Shown here: positions 41,273 to 51,194 of the stretch, one piece after another
Position numbering within the stretch: the first letter of the stretch is position 1
Layout of the letters: each line of letters opens with the position of its first letter
Source of the DNA: Agarilytica sp033852175
GTDB taxonomy: Bacteria; Pseudomonadota; Gammaproteobacteria; Pseudomonadales; Cellvibrionaceae
DNA: 64,000 nt
Direction of reading: 5' to 3'
Assembly (NCBI GenBank): GCA_033852175.1
Contig: JAWSUY010000027.1
Coordinates: 1 to 64,000, forward strand
Program-made: the position numbers and the translations under genes
Notes under the pieces: generated by a model
What the model was told of the DNA's origin: nothing
The model's input: the letters and a program-made list of their open reading frames with translations, nothing else
Database searches by the model: none

Positions 41273-42907
41273 AAAGTCGTGAGCGAGATCCAATGAGGTG
41301 CAGTTGCCCTTGTGGGGACTGCGGTAAAGAGCGCTATTGAACTTTTTATCTTGCCGGACTTTGTTACCGAATTCTTCTAGGCTTACGCCGACTTTTTGCA
41401 GGGCGTTTTCGACTTCGAGTTTAGCCGACTGTTTGGCTTTGAATAGTTGCATTTGCACGCGACTGTAGACGTTTACTGCGCCATCGCCGCTGGTTTCGAT
41501 GGGAAGGAAAATCGCTTCGGGATGCAATTCGGTGATAAGCGATTGCACTCCATCGGATACGGCACTGGATGGCATGCAGCCAAAGGGTTTTATGCTGAGT
41601 GTCATTGTGGCTTTTTGGTACACTACGTTTTGAATCAGTTTACCGACTTCCATATGGCCTTCGCCGCCACGTAGATTGTTGTCGTAATATTCATGACTAA
41701 TTTCGGCTATGCGATCCATGTTGGGTAGAGTGTACTTTCTTAAGCCGAGTATTTTTGCGTAGAAGTAAAAGAGCCCGCGTACAAGTTTGTCGCCAACATA
41801 TAGCATGGCGAGTTGTTTACGCACGTTAACTTTTTCTAATGCGAATTTACTACCGCTGTTACCTTTGTCATTCACGGATTTATCAACACCTTTTAAGCGT
41901 GCACGTTGTTTGGTGTCGTATTTTGCGCCCCACATTAAAAAGAGCGGCCAGGATATGGCGAGTTGCACGTCCACTTCGGCGCCTTCTTTTTCGAGGAAGG
42001 ATTGCATTTTGTAGTTGCCATCACCTTCTGTGGTCATAGCCCAAAATTCCCCGATGATGGCCACTTTGGGTTTGATTTGGGTACGGTCGACTTTAATCTT
42101 TTTCAGTTCTTTCCGTGTTTTTATTAAGGCACGTATAAAACCTTTGTTTGTTTCGAAGGCTTTGGCGATGCGCAGTTTGGCTGTGTCGATTACGCGCTGG
42201 GTTTCGCCTTCATTCACTTCATAGGGGCGAATTCGGTAACCGAGGGCATTGAGAACGTCACCAGCAATTACGGCTTTGACCATGGTGATGAAAAACTTTG
42301 CGTTTATCTCTAAGCCGAGGGATTCACCGGTGGCTTGTTTTATTCCGCCGCTTTGCTGAACGAGGAGTACGCGAAAACCTTCGAAGCCGGAATCTCTGAG
42401 AGCTTTACGGTATTCGGTTACGTAGGTTCCAAAACGACAAGGACCGCAGGAGCCGACGGTGGCGAATAAGTATTTTTCGACGATTTCATCTTTACTCTGG
42501 CCACCCTTTTCTAATTGCTTGAGTTTTTTAATGAGGTTGCCGACGGTAAAGTAGGTGGGGTTGCATTGGCCCCGGTTGCCAAATTCGCGACCAAATTGCA
42601 GGGCTGCGTTATCCGGTACTTCCATCGATTCGACTTTGTAGCCTAGACCACGAAATGCAGACTGAATAAAGAGGTCGTGGGCCATGGTTAAGCCTGCGTG
42701 CAGTATGGTGGTATTTGCGCGCTGTTTTTTTGAGAAGTTTTTGGGGTTGGCGTCTTGCCAGTGTTCAGTTTCGATCTTTTCTAAACCCAGTTTTTTGCGT
42801 TCGTCTTCAGCGAAGGTTAGGACTTGTTCTTCGACGTTTTTGATAAAATCATTGGGGTCGATTTTACGAACTGGATCTTTGGAAGGGAATCTTTCTCGCA
42901 TGTTCAT
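41264..42907 (-). CDS. 2-hydroxyacyl-CoA dehydratase-family iron-sulfur protein
   Basis: Protein of 547 residues related to the D-component of 2-hydroxyacyl-CoA dehydratases and double-cubane-cluster proteins. Cysteine motifs that could hold the cluster are NRGQCNPTYFTVGN, GSCGPCRFGTYVTEYRKAL and KPFGCMPSSAVSDG, with VQQSGG after. Such proteins need electron injection by an ATP-driven activase, which is encoded immediately upstream (14 bp gap). The substrate is unknown; known members act in anaerobic amino-acid fermentation or as reductases, so its presence beside aerobic ubiquinone-type metabolism is notable. Confidence 0.8.
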   Translation of the reverse strand: MNMRERFPSKDPVRKIDPNDFIKNVEEQVLTFAEDERKKLGLEKIETEHWQDANPKNFSKKQRANTTILHAGLTMAHDLFIQSAFRGLGYKVESMEVPDNAALQFGREFGNRGQCNPTYFTVGNLIKKLKQLEKGGQSKDEIVEKYLFATVGSCGPCRFGTYVTEYRKALRDSGFEGFRVLLVQQSGGIKQATGESLGLEINAKFFITMVKAVIAGDVLNALGYRIRPYEVNEGETQRVIDTAKLRIAKAFETNKGFIRALIKTRKELKKIKVDRTQIKPKVAIIGEFWAMTTEGDGNYKMQSFLEKEGAEVDVQLAISWPLFLMWGAKYDTKQRARLKGVDKSVNDKGNSGSKFALEKVNVRKQLAMLYVGDKLVRGLFYFYAKILGLRKYTLPNMDRIAEISHEYYDNNLRGGEGHMEVGKLIQNVVYQKATMTLSIKPFGCMPSSAVSDGVQSLITELHPEAIFLPIETSGDGAVNVYSRVQMQLFKAKQSAKLEVENALQKVGVSLEEFGNKVRQDKKFNSALYRSPHKGNCTSLDLAHDFFK

Positions 42908-42921
42908 CGTCGTATTGACCT

Positions 42922-45900
42922 TTAGTCTATTTGAACGGCATTAATGAGTTGTGTCTCAGCTGGGGCAAACATTACTGGCTGGGCATGTACTTCAATCTTG
43001 TTAACCTGCGCCATTTGCCGCGTTAGCTTTTCGATTTCGTTTATGATGACTTGATCATTACGAATTTCTTCTGGTGCGGCCCTTAGTAAGGCTAGACGTT
43101 TTGCTGCAATACTGGCTTCGGCTTGTTGTAGTTTTTCGCTCTGGTCTTCAAGCTTTTCTTCGGCGAGTTTTAAGGTATAGCCGTACGTTTTTACGCGAAT
43201 CTTTATTGAGCCAGTGGGTTTATTGGCATCTATATCGTGGAGTGCGGAATATGGGGTTGCACTGGCACCGACGATCCGATCAATTAAGCCGTAGGTGGGT
43301 GCGTCGTGTCCGCATTTAAAACTCGATAGATCAAGAATGGCAACATTGGGGTGGCGCGATGCGAATTTGGTGGCCCATACCTTTTGTACGCTGTTGACAC
43401 TGTAGTTTTCTGGCCAGACGTCGTGTACTTCGAGTGCGGAGTTTACGTGGCCCATTTCAATATCTTGTTTGAAGTAGCGGTCTAGATATTCTTTATCTTT
43501 GGGTATAGAACGTATGGACAGGATGGGGTAACCCATCGCTTGGTATTCTTCTAGTACTGCGTGATTCATGCCGGGATCGTTATGGTAGGGGCGCCCTATC
43601 ATTAACATGGCCACGCGGTTTTCTTCGACGACTTGGTCGAGTATTTCTCGGCCTTTTGTTTGCATGAGCACATCGAAATTATCGATCGCTTTGTAGGCTT
43701 GGTCGACGGCAAAATTATTTTCGTCTTCTGTGACGGAAAGAATTTTTTCAAATTCGTCGAACATTTTTTGTTTGAGCAAGAGCGGTTCGTTAAGGGATAC
43801 CGCAGGGTCGAGGTATTGAATATTGCGCTGGGCAAAGAAGTCTGTTTCTTTGGTAAAGGTTGCGCCAATCACGTTGGGTGTGCCTGCCACGATGGGACAA
43901 CATGCGGTATCCATTACGCCTTCGACGAAGGTTGGGATGTGGGTTATGGAGGGGAAGAAGATATAGTCCAGTGCCTTTTTTTCATGATGGACAAACATGA
44001 GGTTGTGAATGTGGGCTTGTACGACTTTTGCTGGGTAGCAGGGGTCGACAGAGCCATACTTACCACCGGCTTGCCACATTTCTTCGCTGGTATCATCGGA
44101 AAAAACAACGTTGCGAGGTGGTAGGCCTAAGGCTTCAAAGTAAGCTCGCCAGAATGGACCTGTACTCCACATGTTGAGCGCTTTGGGCATACCGATGCGG
44201 ATATTTTTTCTTTTCTCCTTATCACTTTCGGAAGAGCGTTCGAATCCTCTCGAAACTGCGCGGTGGCTTATTTTTCCGAGCCAGGATTTTTTAACTTCTA
44301 TATCACTGGTCGGTGCTCCAGCTTCTGGAAGCGCATCGGTTTTGTAGAGAGGTTTGAATGTCCACGTCGCTTCGAAGTCGACAAGGTTCGGATAGGCTTT
44401 CATTCTTGTGCGACGTGTTTTATTTAAGGCACGCAGTGCATCGAAATCTTCGACGGTTCCTTTTTCGCAAGAGAACCCGGAAATATAACGGGCAATTTTA
44501 TCTTCTTCATATGGTAATTTTTTCGGAACGGGTGCATCGATAAAGGTGCGCGAGCAATCATTTTCACAAAAGTGGCAGCGTGTGCTTTCGTCGTTACGGG
44601 TTATGTAATCAAGGTTGATCGATTCATCTAATCCGATAAAGGTCGAGTAGTTTCGACGATTGACTACACGCTTCGCTTCAAAGGCGGCGCCTAGGGCTCC
44701 GGCTTCTCCAGTGTGAGGATGAACATGTACTTCTGCGTCGGGAACACGTTCGCAAATGTAATCAACTTGGGCTTTTACGGCTGCCAAGTTTTTTTGTGTT
44801 CCGCCCTGCAAAACAAATACACGGCCCAGCTCTGCCATGCGCGGTATTTGCACGACGTATTGCCAAATATTTTTAGGAAGCACTAGTGCAAGGCCTGCCA
44901 ATAATTCTTCGCCGTTGAATCCTTCTTTTTGAAAATTCACGCGGTCGGAATCGAGAAAGACGGCGCAACCATAACTGAAGGTTGGCGATAGTGATGCATT
45001 AAACGCGACGTTGGAATATTCGGTTACCGGTACGCCAAATTGATCGGCCATGGCTTGCAGTAACATACCGTTGCCTGCGCTGCAGGAATTCGAGAGGCGA
45101 AAGTTTTTTATGGTTTGATTTTCCATAAATAAGACTTTGATGTCTTGCCCGCCGACATCGCAAATTACGTCAACATCAGGAAAGTAGTACTGTGCGCTTT
45201 TCATGTGGGCGACGGTTTCTACGATATTGGCGTCGGCATTGAGTGTCGATTCCAATACATCGCCTGCGTAACCGGTTACGCCAAAGCCTTTTACTTTTAG
45301 GGTGGCTCCTTGCTCTTCGGCCCATTCTTTGAGCTGACGAAACATGTCTTTCATGTCTTCTAGAGGGTTGCCTTTAGAAAGCTGATAGACTTTTTGCAGT
45401 ATCTCGCCGTTGTCATCTATTAGTACGCATTTGCTGGATGTAGAGCCGCCATCTAGGCCAATATAGCCGCTGACTTCTTTGGTGTCTTGGCCAAAATTGG
45501 CGGCGTAAAATGCGGGCTCTTTATATAGTTGTATAAACTGATCGGCTTCCTCTTTGGAGTTAATCAATGGTGGCCCTGCTGATTCACCTAGGTGTGCCTG
45601 ACGCCCGACTTCTATAAATTCGTTTAGGTCTGCTAAACCTTTAAATTCGTCGCATTTGTTTTCGATTATGCCGTACAAAACTGCGCCGTAGGCGGCATAG
45701 TATTCGGCGTTTTCGGGTGTGAATATCAGTTCATCAATGGGGATGTCTTTGGGGTAGTCATAACCCCTCTCTTCCCAGGTTTGCGGTATGCGGTAACGCC
45801 AGCATTCTTTTAGAAACGGGAGGTAGGTGTTTGGCCCGCCCAGTAATAGGACTTTGGCTTTTAGGGTATTACCTCGCGTGAGTACGGAGAGGTTTTGGCC

Positions 45901-46521
45901 AACGATGGCGTCGGCTAAAGAACACATTATTTCTTCGGCGGGGATGCCGCTTTTTACGAGGCTAACAATATCAGTTTCGGCAAAGACGCCACACTTGGCG
46001 GCAACGTGGTGTAATTTTTCGGAGTTAAATTTAAGCGTAGATAGTTGTTCTTGCGGCAGCCCGGCTTTTACGACGCATTTGTCGATGGTTGCGCCGGTTC
46101 CTGAGGCGCATTTGTCGTTCATGGAGGTGATCGCGCGCTTTTCTCCGGTTTCGACATTTTCTTTAAAGATGATGATTTTGGCATCTTGACCACCGAGTTC
46201 GATCACGCTGCCGACGTCTGGGTGCAACTCTTCTACGGCTAAGGTCACGGCATTTACTTCTTGGACGAACCTCGCACCAATATGCGGTGCTATGGGGCTA
46301 GCGCCAGAACCGGTGACGAATACTCGGAAGTTTGATGGGGGGGTATCGGGGAAGGCGAGCATGATTTCTTCGAGCATGGCCAGCACGCATTCGGCTTGGC
46401 GCGTTTCATGTCTTAGGTATTTGCTCCAGATAATTTTTTTCGACGTCGCATCAACAACAGCGATTTTTACTGTTGTGGAGCCTACGTCTACACCCAAAAA
46501 AACTAATGCCTGATTATTCAC
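42922..46521 (-). CDS. Fused acyl-CoA dehydratase activase (BadF/HgdC + DUF2229 type)
   Basis: A 1199-residue protein. Two ASKHA ATPase units are fused: VFLGVDVGSTTVKIAVVD...ELGGQDAKI...KCASGTGATIDKC (about 5-150) and GYIGLDGGSTSSKCVLIDD...CDVGGQDIKV...NSCSAGNGMLLQ (about 350-510). The CASGTG-type cysteines would bind the bridging [4Fe-4S] cluster. A zinc-ribbon-like CHFCENDCSRTF follows near residue 648, then a DUF2229-like region (RIGMPKALNMWSTGPFWRAYF...SFKCGHDAPTYGLID). It probably uses ATP to energise electrons for the partner gene downstream. Length matches the large fused activases known in many bacteria. Monocistronic promoter upstream in the 46.5-47.8 kb gap. Confidence 0.85.
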   Translation of the reverse strand: MNNQALVFLGVDVGSTTVKIAVVDATSKKIIWSKYLRHETRQAECVLAMLEEIMLAFPDTPPSNFRVFVTGSGASPIAPHIGARFVQEVNAVTLAVEELHPDVGSVIELGGQDAKIIIFKENVETGEKRAITSMNDKCASGTGATIDKCVVKAGLPQEQLSTLKFNSEKLHHVAAKCGVFAETDIVSLVKSGIPAEEIMCSLADAIVGQNLSVLTRGNTLKAKVLLLGGPNTYLPFLKECWRYRIPQTWEERGYDYPKDIPIDELIFTPENAEYYAAYGAVLYGIIENKCDEFKGLADLNEFIEVGRQAHLGESAGPPLINSKEEADQFIQLYKEPAFYAANFGQDTKEVSGYIGLDGGSTSSKCVLIDDNGEILQKVYQLSKGNPLEDMKDMFRQLKEWAEEQGATLKVKGFGVTGYAGDVLESTLNADANIVETVAHMKSAQYYFPDVDVICDVGGQDIKVLFMENQTIKNFRLSNSCSAGNGMLLQAMADQFGVPVTEYSNVAFNASLSPTFSYGCAVFLDSDRVNFQKEGFNGEELLAGLALVLPKNIWQYVVQIPRMAELGRVFVLQGGTQKNLAAVKAQVDYICERVPDAEVHVHPHTGEAGALGAAFEAKRVVNRRNYSTFIGLDESINLDYITRNDESTRCHFCENDCSRTFIDAPVPKKLPYEEDKIARYISGFSCEKGTVEDFDALRALNKTRRTRMKAYPNLVDFEATWTFKPLYKTDALPEAGAPTSDIEVKKSWLGKISHRAVSRGFERSSESDKEKRKNIRIGMPKALNMWSTGPFWRAYFEALGLPPRNVVFSDDTSEEMWQAGGKYGSVDPCYPAKVVQAHIHNLMFVHHEKKALDYIFFPSITHIPTFVEGVMDTACCPIVAGTPNVIGATFTKETDFFAQRNIQYLDPAVSLNEPLLLKQKMFDEFEKILSVTEDENNFAVDQAYKAIDNFDVLMQTKGREILDQVVEENRVAMLMIGRPYHNDPGMNHAVLEEYQAMGYPILSIRSIPKDKEYLDRYFKQDIEMGHVNSALEVHDVWPENYSVNSVQKVWATKFASRHPNVAILDLSSFKCGHDAPTYGLIDRIVGASATPYSALHDIDANKPTGSIKIRVKTYGYTLKLAEEKLEDQSEKLQQAEASIAAKRLALLRAAPEEIRNDQVIINEIEKLTRQMAQVNKIEVHAQPVMFAPAETQLINAVQID

Positions 46522-47823
46522 GCTTAATAGTATCCATATTTATTTTAGGGTTATTGCCTTGCTAACACGTGCAAGAGTGACTCACAAAAAGATACTTTGG
46601 AAGCTGCCCCTAAACCATTTGTTAGATTGTAGTGATTTTATACAGAGTTTCCTCTGAGATACATCTCGGTATGGCAATTACTTGTGTACTGAGAGCTTTG
46701 GTTGGTTTTGCTTCCCAACATTGCTGCCAGTATATAAGAGATACGAAGCTGTACGATAATCACCCAATCATTAGGTGGCTACGAAAGAGGCGCAGGTACA
46801 AAAAGACTTCTCGCACTGCACTCACTGGCTGCATCAGCATTTACCAGACCAATAGAATGTATTTGAACGTAGAAAACAGCTGGACGGAACAATGACTCCA
46901 ACCCCTTGAATAAGGGATTCTGAGATCACTCAAGTGCTTATTCTGACTTTCAGAGTCTTAAGTCACCTGCATTGAGCCAGTATAGGGCGAAGGTCAAACC
47001 CAATTCTGTATAGGAAGTGTCATTGAAGGGTTTAACGTCTGACCGCGAGCAAGACGAGTGTATTGGTTACGATTAGCCTCAATTGGAGTGGACACGGTCA
47101 ATTAATAGCTTCCGCCATTTACACGCGACACATAATTTTAAAGACCCCTCCAATTTTTATTACCTTTTATTCGCGTCAAAAAATCCTGACATTTAATAAC
47201 CAATGCATCTGTAATTACAATTTACATAAAATGAAAAACAATACGGATTCAATCGAATTTGTTCGGTAAAAATTAAACAGATAAAAGAATTTGTTTATAT
47301 ATACATAAAAACTTTGAAAAATATCGGAGGGTTTTTGGCGCAAGAGTGTTCTATATAACAGTAGTATAAGCAAGTGATGCTGCTTGATAACTATGGCTAC
47401 TCGCCCCCTCTGAGAACAGCTCCTAACTGGTCGATTTGAGAAAGTGAGTAGAGCGTTATTTGATATGTTTTCATAACATGCTGCTCAACACTTTGTGTTG
47501 TTATCTTTGATGTGTATTATTTTTTGTGCAGGTTTGGGTTCTATAATTATTTTTACGCAACGTACCTCTAGTGTAGATTTGTTTGTTTCCATGGATTGGA
47601 AATTTAACCCCAAGGAAGTGGCTTTCGAGAGTTAGCCGACCTGCTTTTTTTACGCATTTGTCTATTATTGATTCTCCCTTATTCTCCCTATTCCCTCCCC
47701 CGCCGATTATTTACCTTATTTTTTGATAAAACTAATTCTATTTTGATATTTGAAAAATATCCAGGGGACTAGCCCCCGTCTATTTTAATTCATTCAGCTC
47801 ATTCAATTTACGACAAAAACAGC
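46522..47823. other. 1.3-kb intergenic stretch, no gene recognised
   Basis: AT-rich DNA with only short overlapping open frames that show no Shine-Dalgarno, family motif or sensible composition. It lies between the start of the activase gene and the end of the PEBP gene. It could hold decayed sequence or an unrecognised RNA gene. Confidence 0.5.
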
Positions 47824-48366
47824 TTACCTTTGGTAATAAGAAACTAAGGAAGCCTTGGCAAGAGTATGTCCGCTCAAATAAAATCCTACTTTCGCTGGCG
47901 AAGCATTTTTATCCAATCCCAGTTTTTCCACATCGAGTGCATATACAGTAAATATATATTGATGCGGTGGGTTCCCCGCTGGAGGACATGCTCCACCGAA
48001 ACCAAAACTGCCAAAATCCGTGATGCTTTGTATGCTGGCTTTTGGTGCTAGATTTTTATCCACATTCCCTGAGTTTGAAACAAGCTGAGTTGTTTTGGCT
48101 GGGATATCGAAAGTAACCCAATGCCACCAGCCACTGCCCGTTGGCGCGTCGGGATCGTATACGGTAATGGCAAAACTTTTTGTGCCTTTTGGAACATCTG
48201 TCCAGCTAAGTTCGGGAGATATGTTTTTTCCTGAACAACCAAAACCAGAAAAAACCTGAACTTCTGTTAGCTGCCCTTTTAGGTCTTTACTTGTCAGCGT
48301 GAACCCGCCAGAAAACGCCTCGCTCGCCAAACTTATTAAGAGAATTAAAGCCCCAATTTTTTTCAT
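47824..48366 (-). CDS. Exported YbhB/YbcL (PEBP)-family protein
   Basis: Phosphatidylethanolamine-binding-protein fold of 180 residues with a signal peptide (KIGALILLISLASEAFS). The ligand site motifs are AITVYDPDAPTGSGWWHWVTFDIP, GACPPAGNPPHQYIFTVYALD and NISPELSW. Bacterial members are widespread and of uncertain physiological role. ATG 48366 is preferred over an upstream frame to 48474 because GAGGTG precedes it and the signal peptide begins there. Confidence 0.88.
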   Translation of the reverse strand: MKKIGALILLISLASEAFSGGFTLTSKDLKGQLTEVQVFSGFGCSGKNISPELSWTDVPKGTKSFAITVYDPDAPTGSGWWHWVTFDIPAKTTQLVSNSGNVDKNLAPKASIQSITDFGSFGFGGACPPAGNPPHQYIFTVYALDVEKLGLDKNASPAKVGFYLSGHTLAKASLVSYYQR

Positions 48367-48529
48367 ACTCACCTCGGTTGATTTTATAACTTGAAAAGAT
48401 AATTTGACGAGTTCCCATCCATAACTACAATCGTAGTGAAAGTGATTGATGGGTGCGTGATAGCTAGGGCTCACCCAGATTTGGTACCGACTGTAAACGA
48501 ATGTACAACGCCCAACTTATAGACCGGCA

Positions 48530-49147
48530 CTAACCAGACTGCGAATGGCTAACCACTTGGGAAAATAGTGCCTGCTGTGTTTCGAAACATTCTTTAATTC
48601 GTTTTGCATGGTTAAATGCGAGCTCCATATTGAGTGCTTTTTCGATTGGCACCCACTCTATGCCCGACACTTCATTGGGTTCGGAATAAGCATCTGATAA
48701 TTGTGGAAGTGTCGGCCCTTGCCACGAAAAAAATATGCTGTAATGCATGCTGATATTTTGCTTTTCACCCCTTGGCGTATCGGCAATTGCCCAAGGTGTT
48801 TCATGATAATTTTCTGTGTCGTTAATACAAGAGTTTTGAGACCAGCCAAACTGTTCTAATTCACGCAAACTTGGCAGATGTAATCCGCATTCTTCCCAGA
48901 CTTCTCTGACCATTCCTTGGGTCAGCGTTTCATCCCAGTCTAAATAGCCACACGGTAAACCCCAGTAACCCTGAAAGTCTGGGGTTCCGGTCCCTCTCTG
49001 CCCCAGTAACACATACCATTGCTGGCTGGTCGTATCGTATAACATAACATGGGCGACTACGGCACAAGCACGGGAAAGCCATACAGTTCGATCATCGCTA
49101 GTGCGTGTTTCTTCGTTGGGGCTATTCTTGAAAACAGGTAATTTCAT
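48530..49147 (-). CDS. Nudix hydrolase
   Basis: A 205-residue hydrolase with a complete Nudix box GYLDWDETLTQGMVREVWEECGL (Gx5Ex7REUxEExGU). It hydrolyses a nucleoside-diphosphate-linked substrate that the sequence does not identify. Its ATG follows directly on the stop of the upstream VOC gene, so the two are coupled. Confidence 0.85.
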   Translation of the reverse strand: MKLPVFKNSPNEETRTSDDRTVWLSRACAVVAHVMLYDTTSQQWYVLLGQRGTGTPDFQGYWGLPCGYLDWDETLTQGMVREVWEECGLHLPSLRELEQFGWSQNSCINDTENYHETPWAIADTPRGEKQNISMHYSIFFSWQGPTLPQLSDAYSEPNEVSGIEWVPIEKALNMELAFNHAKRIKECFETQQALFSQVVSHSQSG

Positions 49148-49501
49148 TTATTTGTCCGACCAAACTGCAAGTTCATTTCCACTCGGTTCACGGAAGTGAA
49201 AACGGCGACCACCAGGAAATGTGAAAATTTCTTTGACGATGACACCACCTGCGTCTTTAACGCTTTCTTGCGTTGCTTCGATTTCTGAGGAATATAAAAC
49301 CACCAATGCAGCGCCGGAATCTGAATCACTGGTTTTGTCCGCGTGATAAAAACCGCCATCTAAGCCGGAATTGGAGAAGGCTATATATTCGTCACCCCAA
49401 CTTTGAAATTGCCAATCAAATGCCGTCTCAAAAAAAGCCTGTGTGTCGGCTAGGTTTTTTGCTGAAAATTCCACATAGTTAATGTGCTTATCAAGTGGCA
49501 T
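49148..49501 (-). CDS. VOC (glyoxalase/bleomycin-resistance) family protein
   Basis: A 117-residue single VOC domain: INYVEFSAKNLADTQAFFETAFDWQFQSWG at the start and GRRFHFREPSGNELAVWSDK at the end, the latter with the conserved metal-site Glu. Probable metal-dependent lyase, dioxygenase-like or binding protein. First gene of a two-gene operon with the Nudix hydrolase. Confidence 0.85.
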   Translation of the reverse strand: MPLDKHINYVEFSAKNLADTQAFFETAFDWQFQSWGDEYIAFSNSGLDGGFYHADKTSDSDSGAALVVLYSSEIEATQESVKDAGGVIVKEIFTFPGGRRFHFREPSGNELAVWSDK

Positions 49502-49786
49502 CTGTATTCCTTATCGGTGGGCTCTATGGTGGACTCTATAATGAGCAATGAAGCGAATTTGGATTGCTAGAGTACACAAAAGTTCTGATGTCGCCCAACC
49601 GAATTGTACGCAGATACAGACGTGGGATAAGGAAAACCGACGAATGCCAACAGAGTGGCTTTCGAATTTAGTATTGGCGGGCTAATTTAGCGACACGATC
49701 TCTATCCGAAAACCCTGCCGCTATGCTGGCTTCACGTATGCAGAGGAGTAAGAATTTGCTTACTTCGTATCACACGTTTCAGTAGT

Positions 49787-50080
49787 TCATGACCAAGGTG
49801 AACTACCAACAGCTTGCTGAAGAGGCATGGAGCCTTCTTCGCTATTGTATTTCGGTTTGAGGTTTTGCACGACATAACCAACACCAGCCATCGCAATCAA
49901 TTTGGCGTAGGCCACTCCGAGTTTGGCTGAACCTGTACTTTCAGCATATTCATGTAATAGCTGCATGAAATCCGGCTGGGATAACTTCAGTTTTACTCCT
50001 TCTAAATCTTTTATCAGGGAAATACATTCTTTTGCTTGTCGAATTGTTTTTGGATTAAGCATCCAAGACTTATCGGTCAT
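49787..50080 (-). CDS. Small hypothetical helical protein
   Basis: About 97 residues, MTDKSWMLNPKTIRQAKECI followed by a helical region and a small hydrophobic segment (LGVAYAKLIAMAGVGYVVQN). No family recognised. ATG 50080 has GGAG six bases upstream; the frame is open to 50182. Likely a real gene on the basis of ribosome site and composition, but without functional indication. Confidence 0.5.
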   Translation of the reverse strand: MTDKSWMLNPKTIRQAKECISLIKDLEGVKLKLSQPDFMQLLHEYAESTGSAKLGVAYAKLIAMAGVGYVVQNLKPKYNSEEGSMPLQQAVGSSPWS

Positions 50081-50308
50081 CTCCTGCTCCAGTTTTCTGT
50101 CGAGATTGTCTAGTTTTGATACCACAGTAATCAAGATAGACCAGAATCCGGATAAAGAGCTTACACAGCGCACACTTTTCACACAAATCGATTAGACTTT
50201 TTTCGTATTAAAGCCCCCTGTCGCTAAAATTTTCATGCTGGCGCAGGTCATGCCGATGATATTGATTCTTACCGGGATGGCCTGTGAATACGGGCTAGAA
50301 GAAAGATT

Positions 50309-51040
50309 TCAGCGTAAGTACTTCTGAAATAATTCGTACTGCCAGTGGCGCACAGCCATTACCATGGTGGTTCCATATTTTTCTGAAAGGGGGAGTGAGG
50401 CGTCAGTTTGAATCAAGTCGTTGAACTCCCGCGCGAGCTTTTGTAATTTTTTTTGCAGCTCAGCATTGGACGCTTTCGATAATATCCCGTTGAGTACGAG
50501 CAGTTTTTCGTGTTCGCCGTCGAAACGCGAGGTAAAAAACTCCCTCTGTACATGCGAGAGGAAAAATTGCTGAATAGGCCCATTTGAACGCCACTGAAAA
50601 TTCGGTGACACAAGTAACTTAATTCGATTACCAGGAAGTAGCTCAATAATTTTGAGACGGTCAAGGTGGGCGAGTTTTTGAATACATTCGTGCTGGTCAA
50701 TAGCGTAATCATCTAGCAAGTCGGCCATGGTGTAGCCATTAATGACATTCACGCTGATTAGGAGCAGTAATACATCTTCAGCTATCTCTTTTTCTTGGTC
50801 TAGGCTGAGTTCGCGCAGTTCTGGTCGTTCTTTGGACATCAACACGACTAACTCTTCCAATTGCAATCCAATAAAGCGACAGGCGCTTTCTAGGCGGTGT
50901 AGGGTGAAATTTTCTTCGGCAAATAGTCGCTTTACTGATGCTTCGCTCAAGCCTAACGCTTTCGCTAGATCGGCGTAGGTTTTACCGTGGGCCTTGAGTT
51001 GCTTCTTTAAAGTTGCCAAAAGTGCTGAGGTTTGCGCCAT
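50309..51040 (-). CDS. XRE-type helix-turn-helix regulator
   Basis: A 243-residue DNA-binding protein. The N-terminal Cro/C1-type HTH is KTYADLAKALGLSEASVKRLF (20-42) with an extended helical domain (80-243) of unknown ligand. Divergent from the large acyltransferase-ligase gene across a 154-bp gap, so it may regulate that gene or itself. Confidence 0.8.
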   Translation of the reverse strand: MAQTSALLATLKKQLKAHGKTYADLAKALGLSEASVKRLFAEENFTLHRLESACRFIGLQLEELVVLMSKERPELRELSLDQEKEIAEDVLLLLISVNVINGYTMADLLDDYAIDQHECIQKLAHLDRLKIIELLPGNRIKLLVSPNFQWRSNGPIQQFFLSHVQREFFTSRFDGEHEKLLVLNGILSKASNAELQKKLQKLAREFNDLIQTDASLPLSEKYGTTMVMAVRHWQYELFQKYLR

Positions 51041-51194
51041 AATATCGCTTCAGTGGTTTTCAAAGCTTAAAGAGTAGCGCAATACGCTACCAAAAGCATA
51101 ACAATGGACGACATATCATGGATTAGTTGCAAGAAGAAGGACCTCTCGCCAAACTGCACGCACCTCGTAAACCACCCAATTAGCCGGACCACAC

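Noticed and set aside
46632..46895. 87-residue plus-strand open frame
   Set aside because: No ribosome-binding site, no recognisable domain and unusual composition; treated as non-coding.
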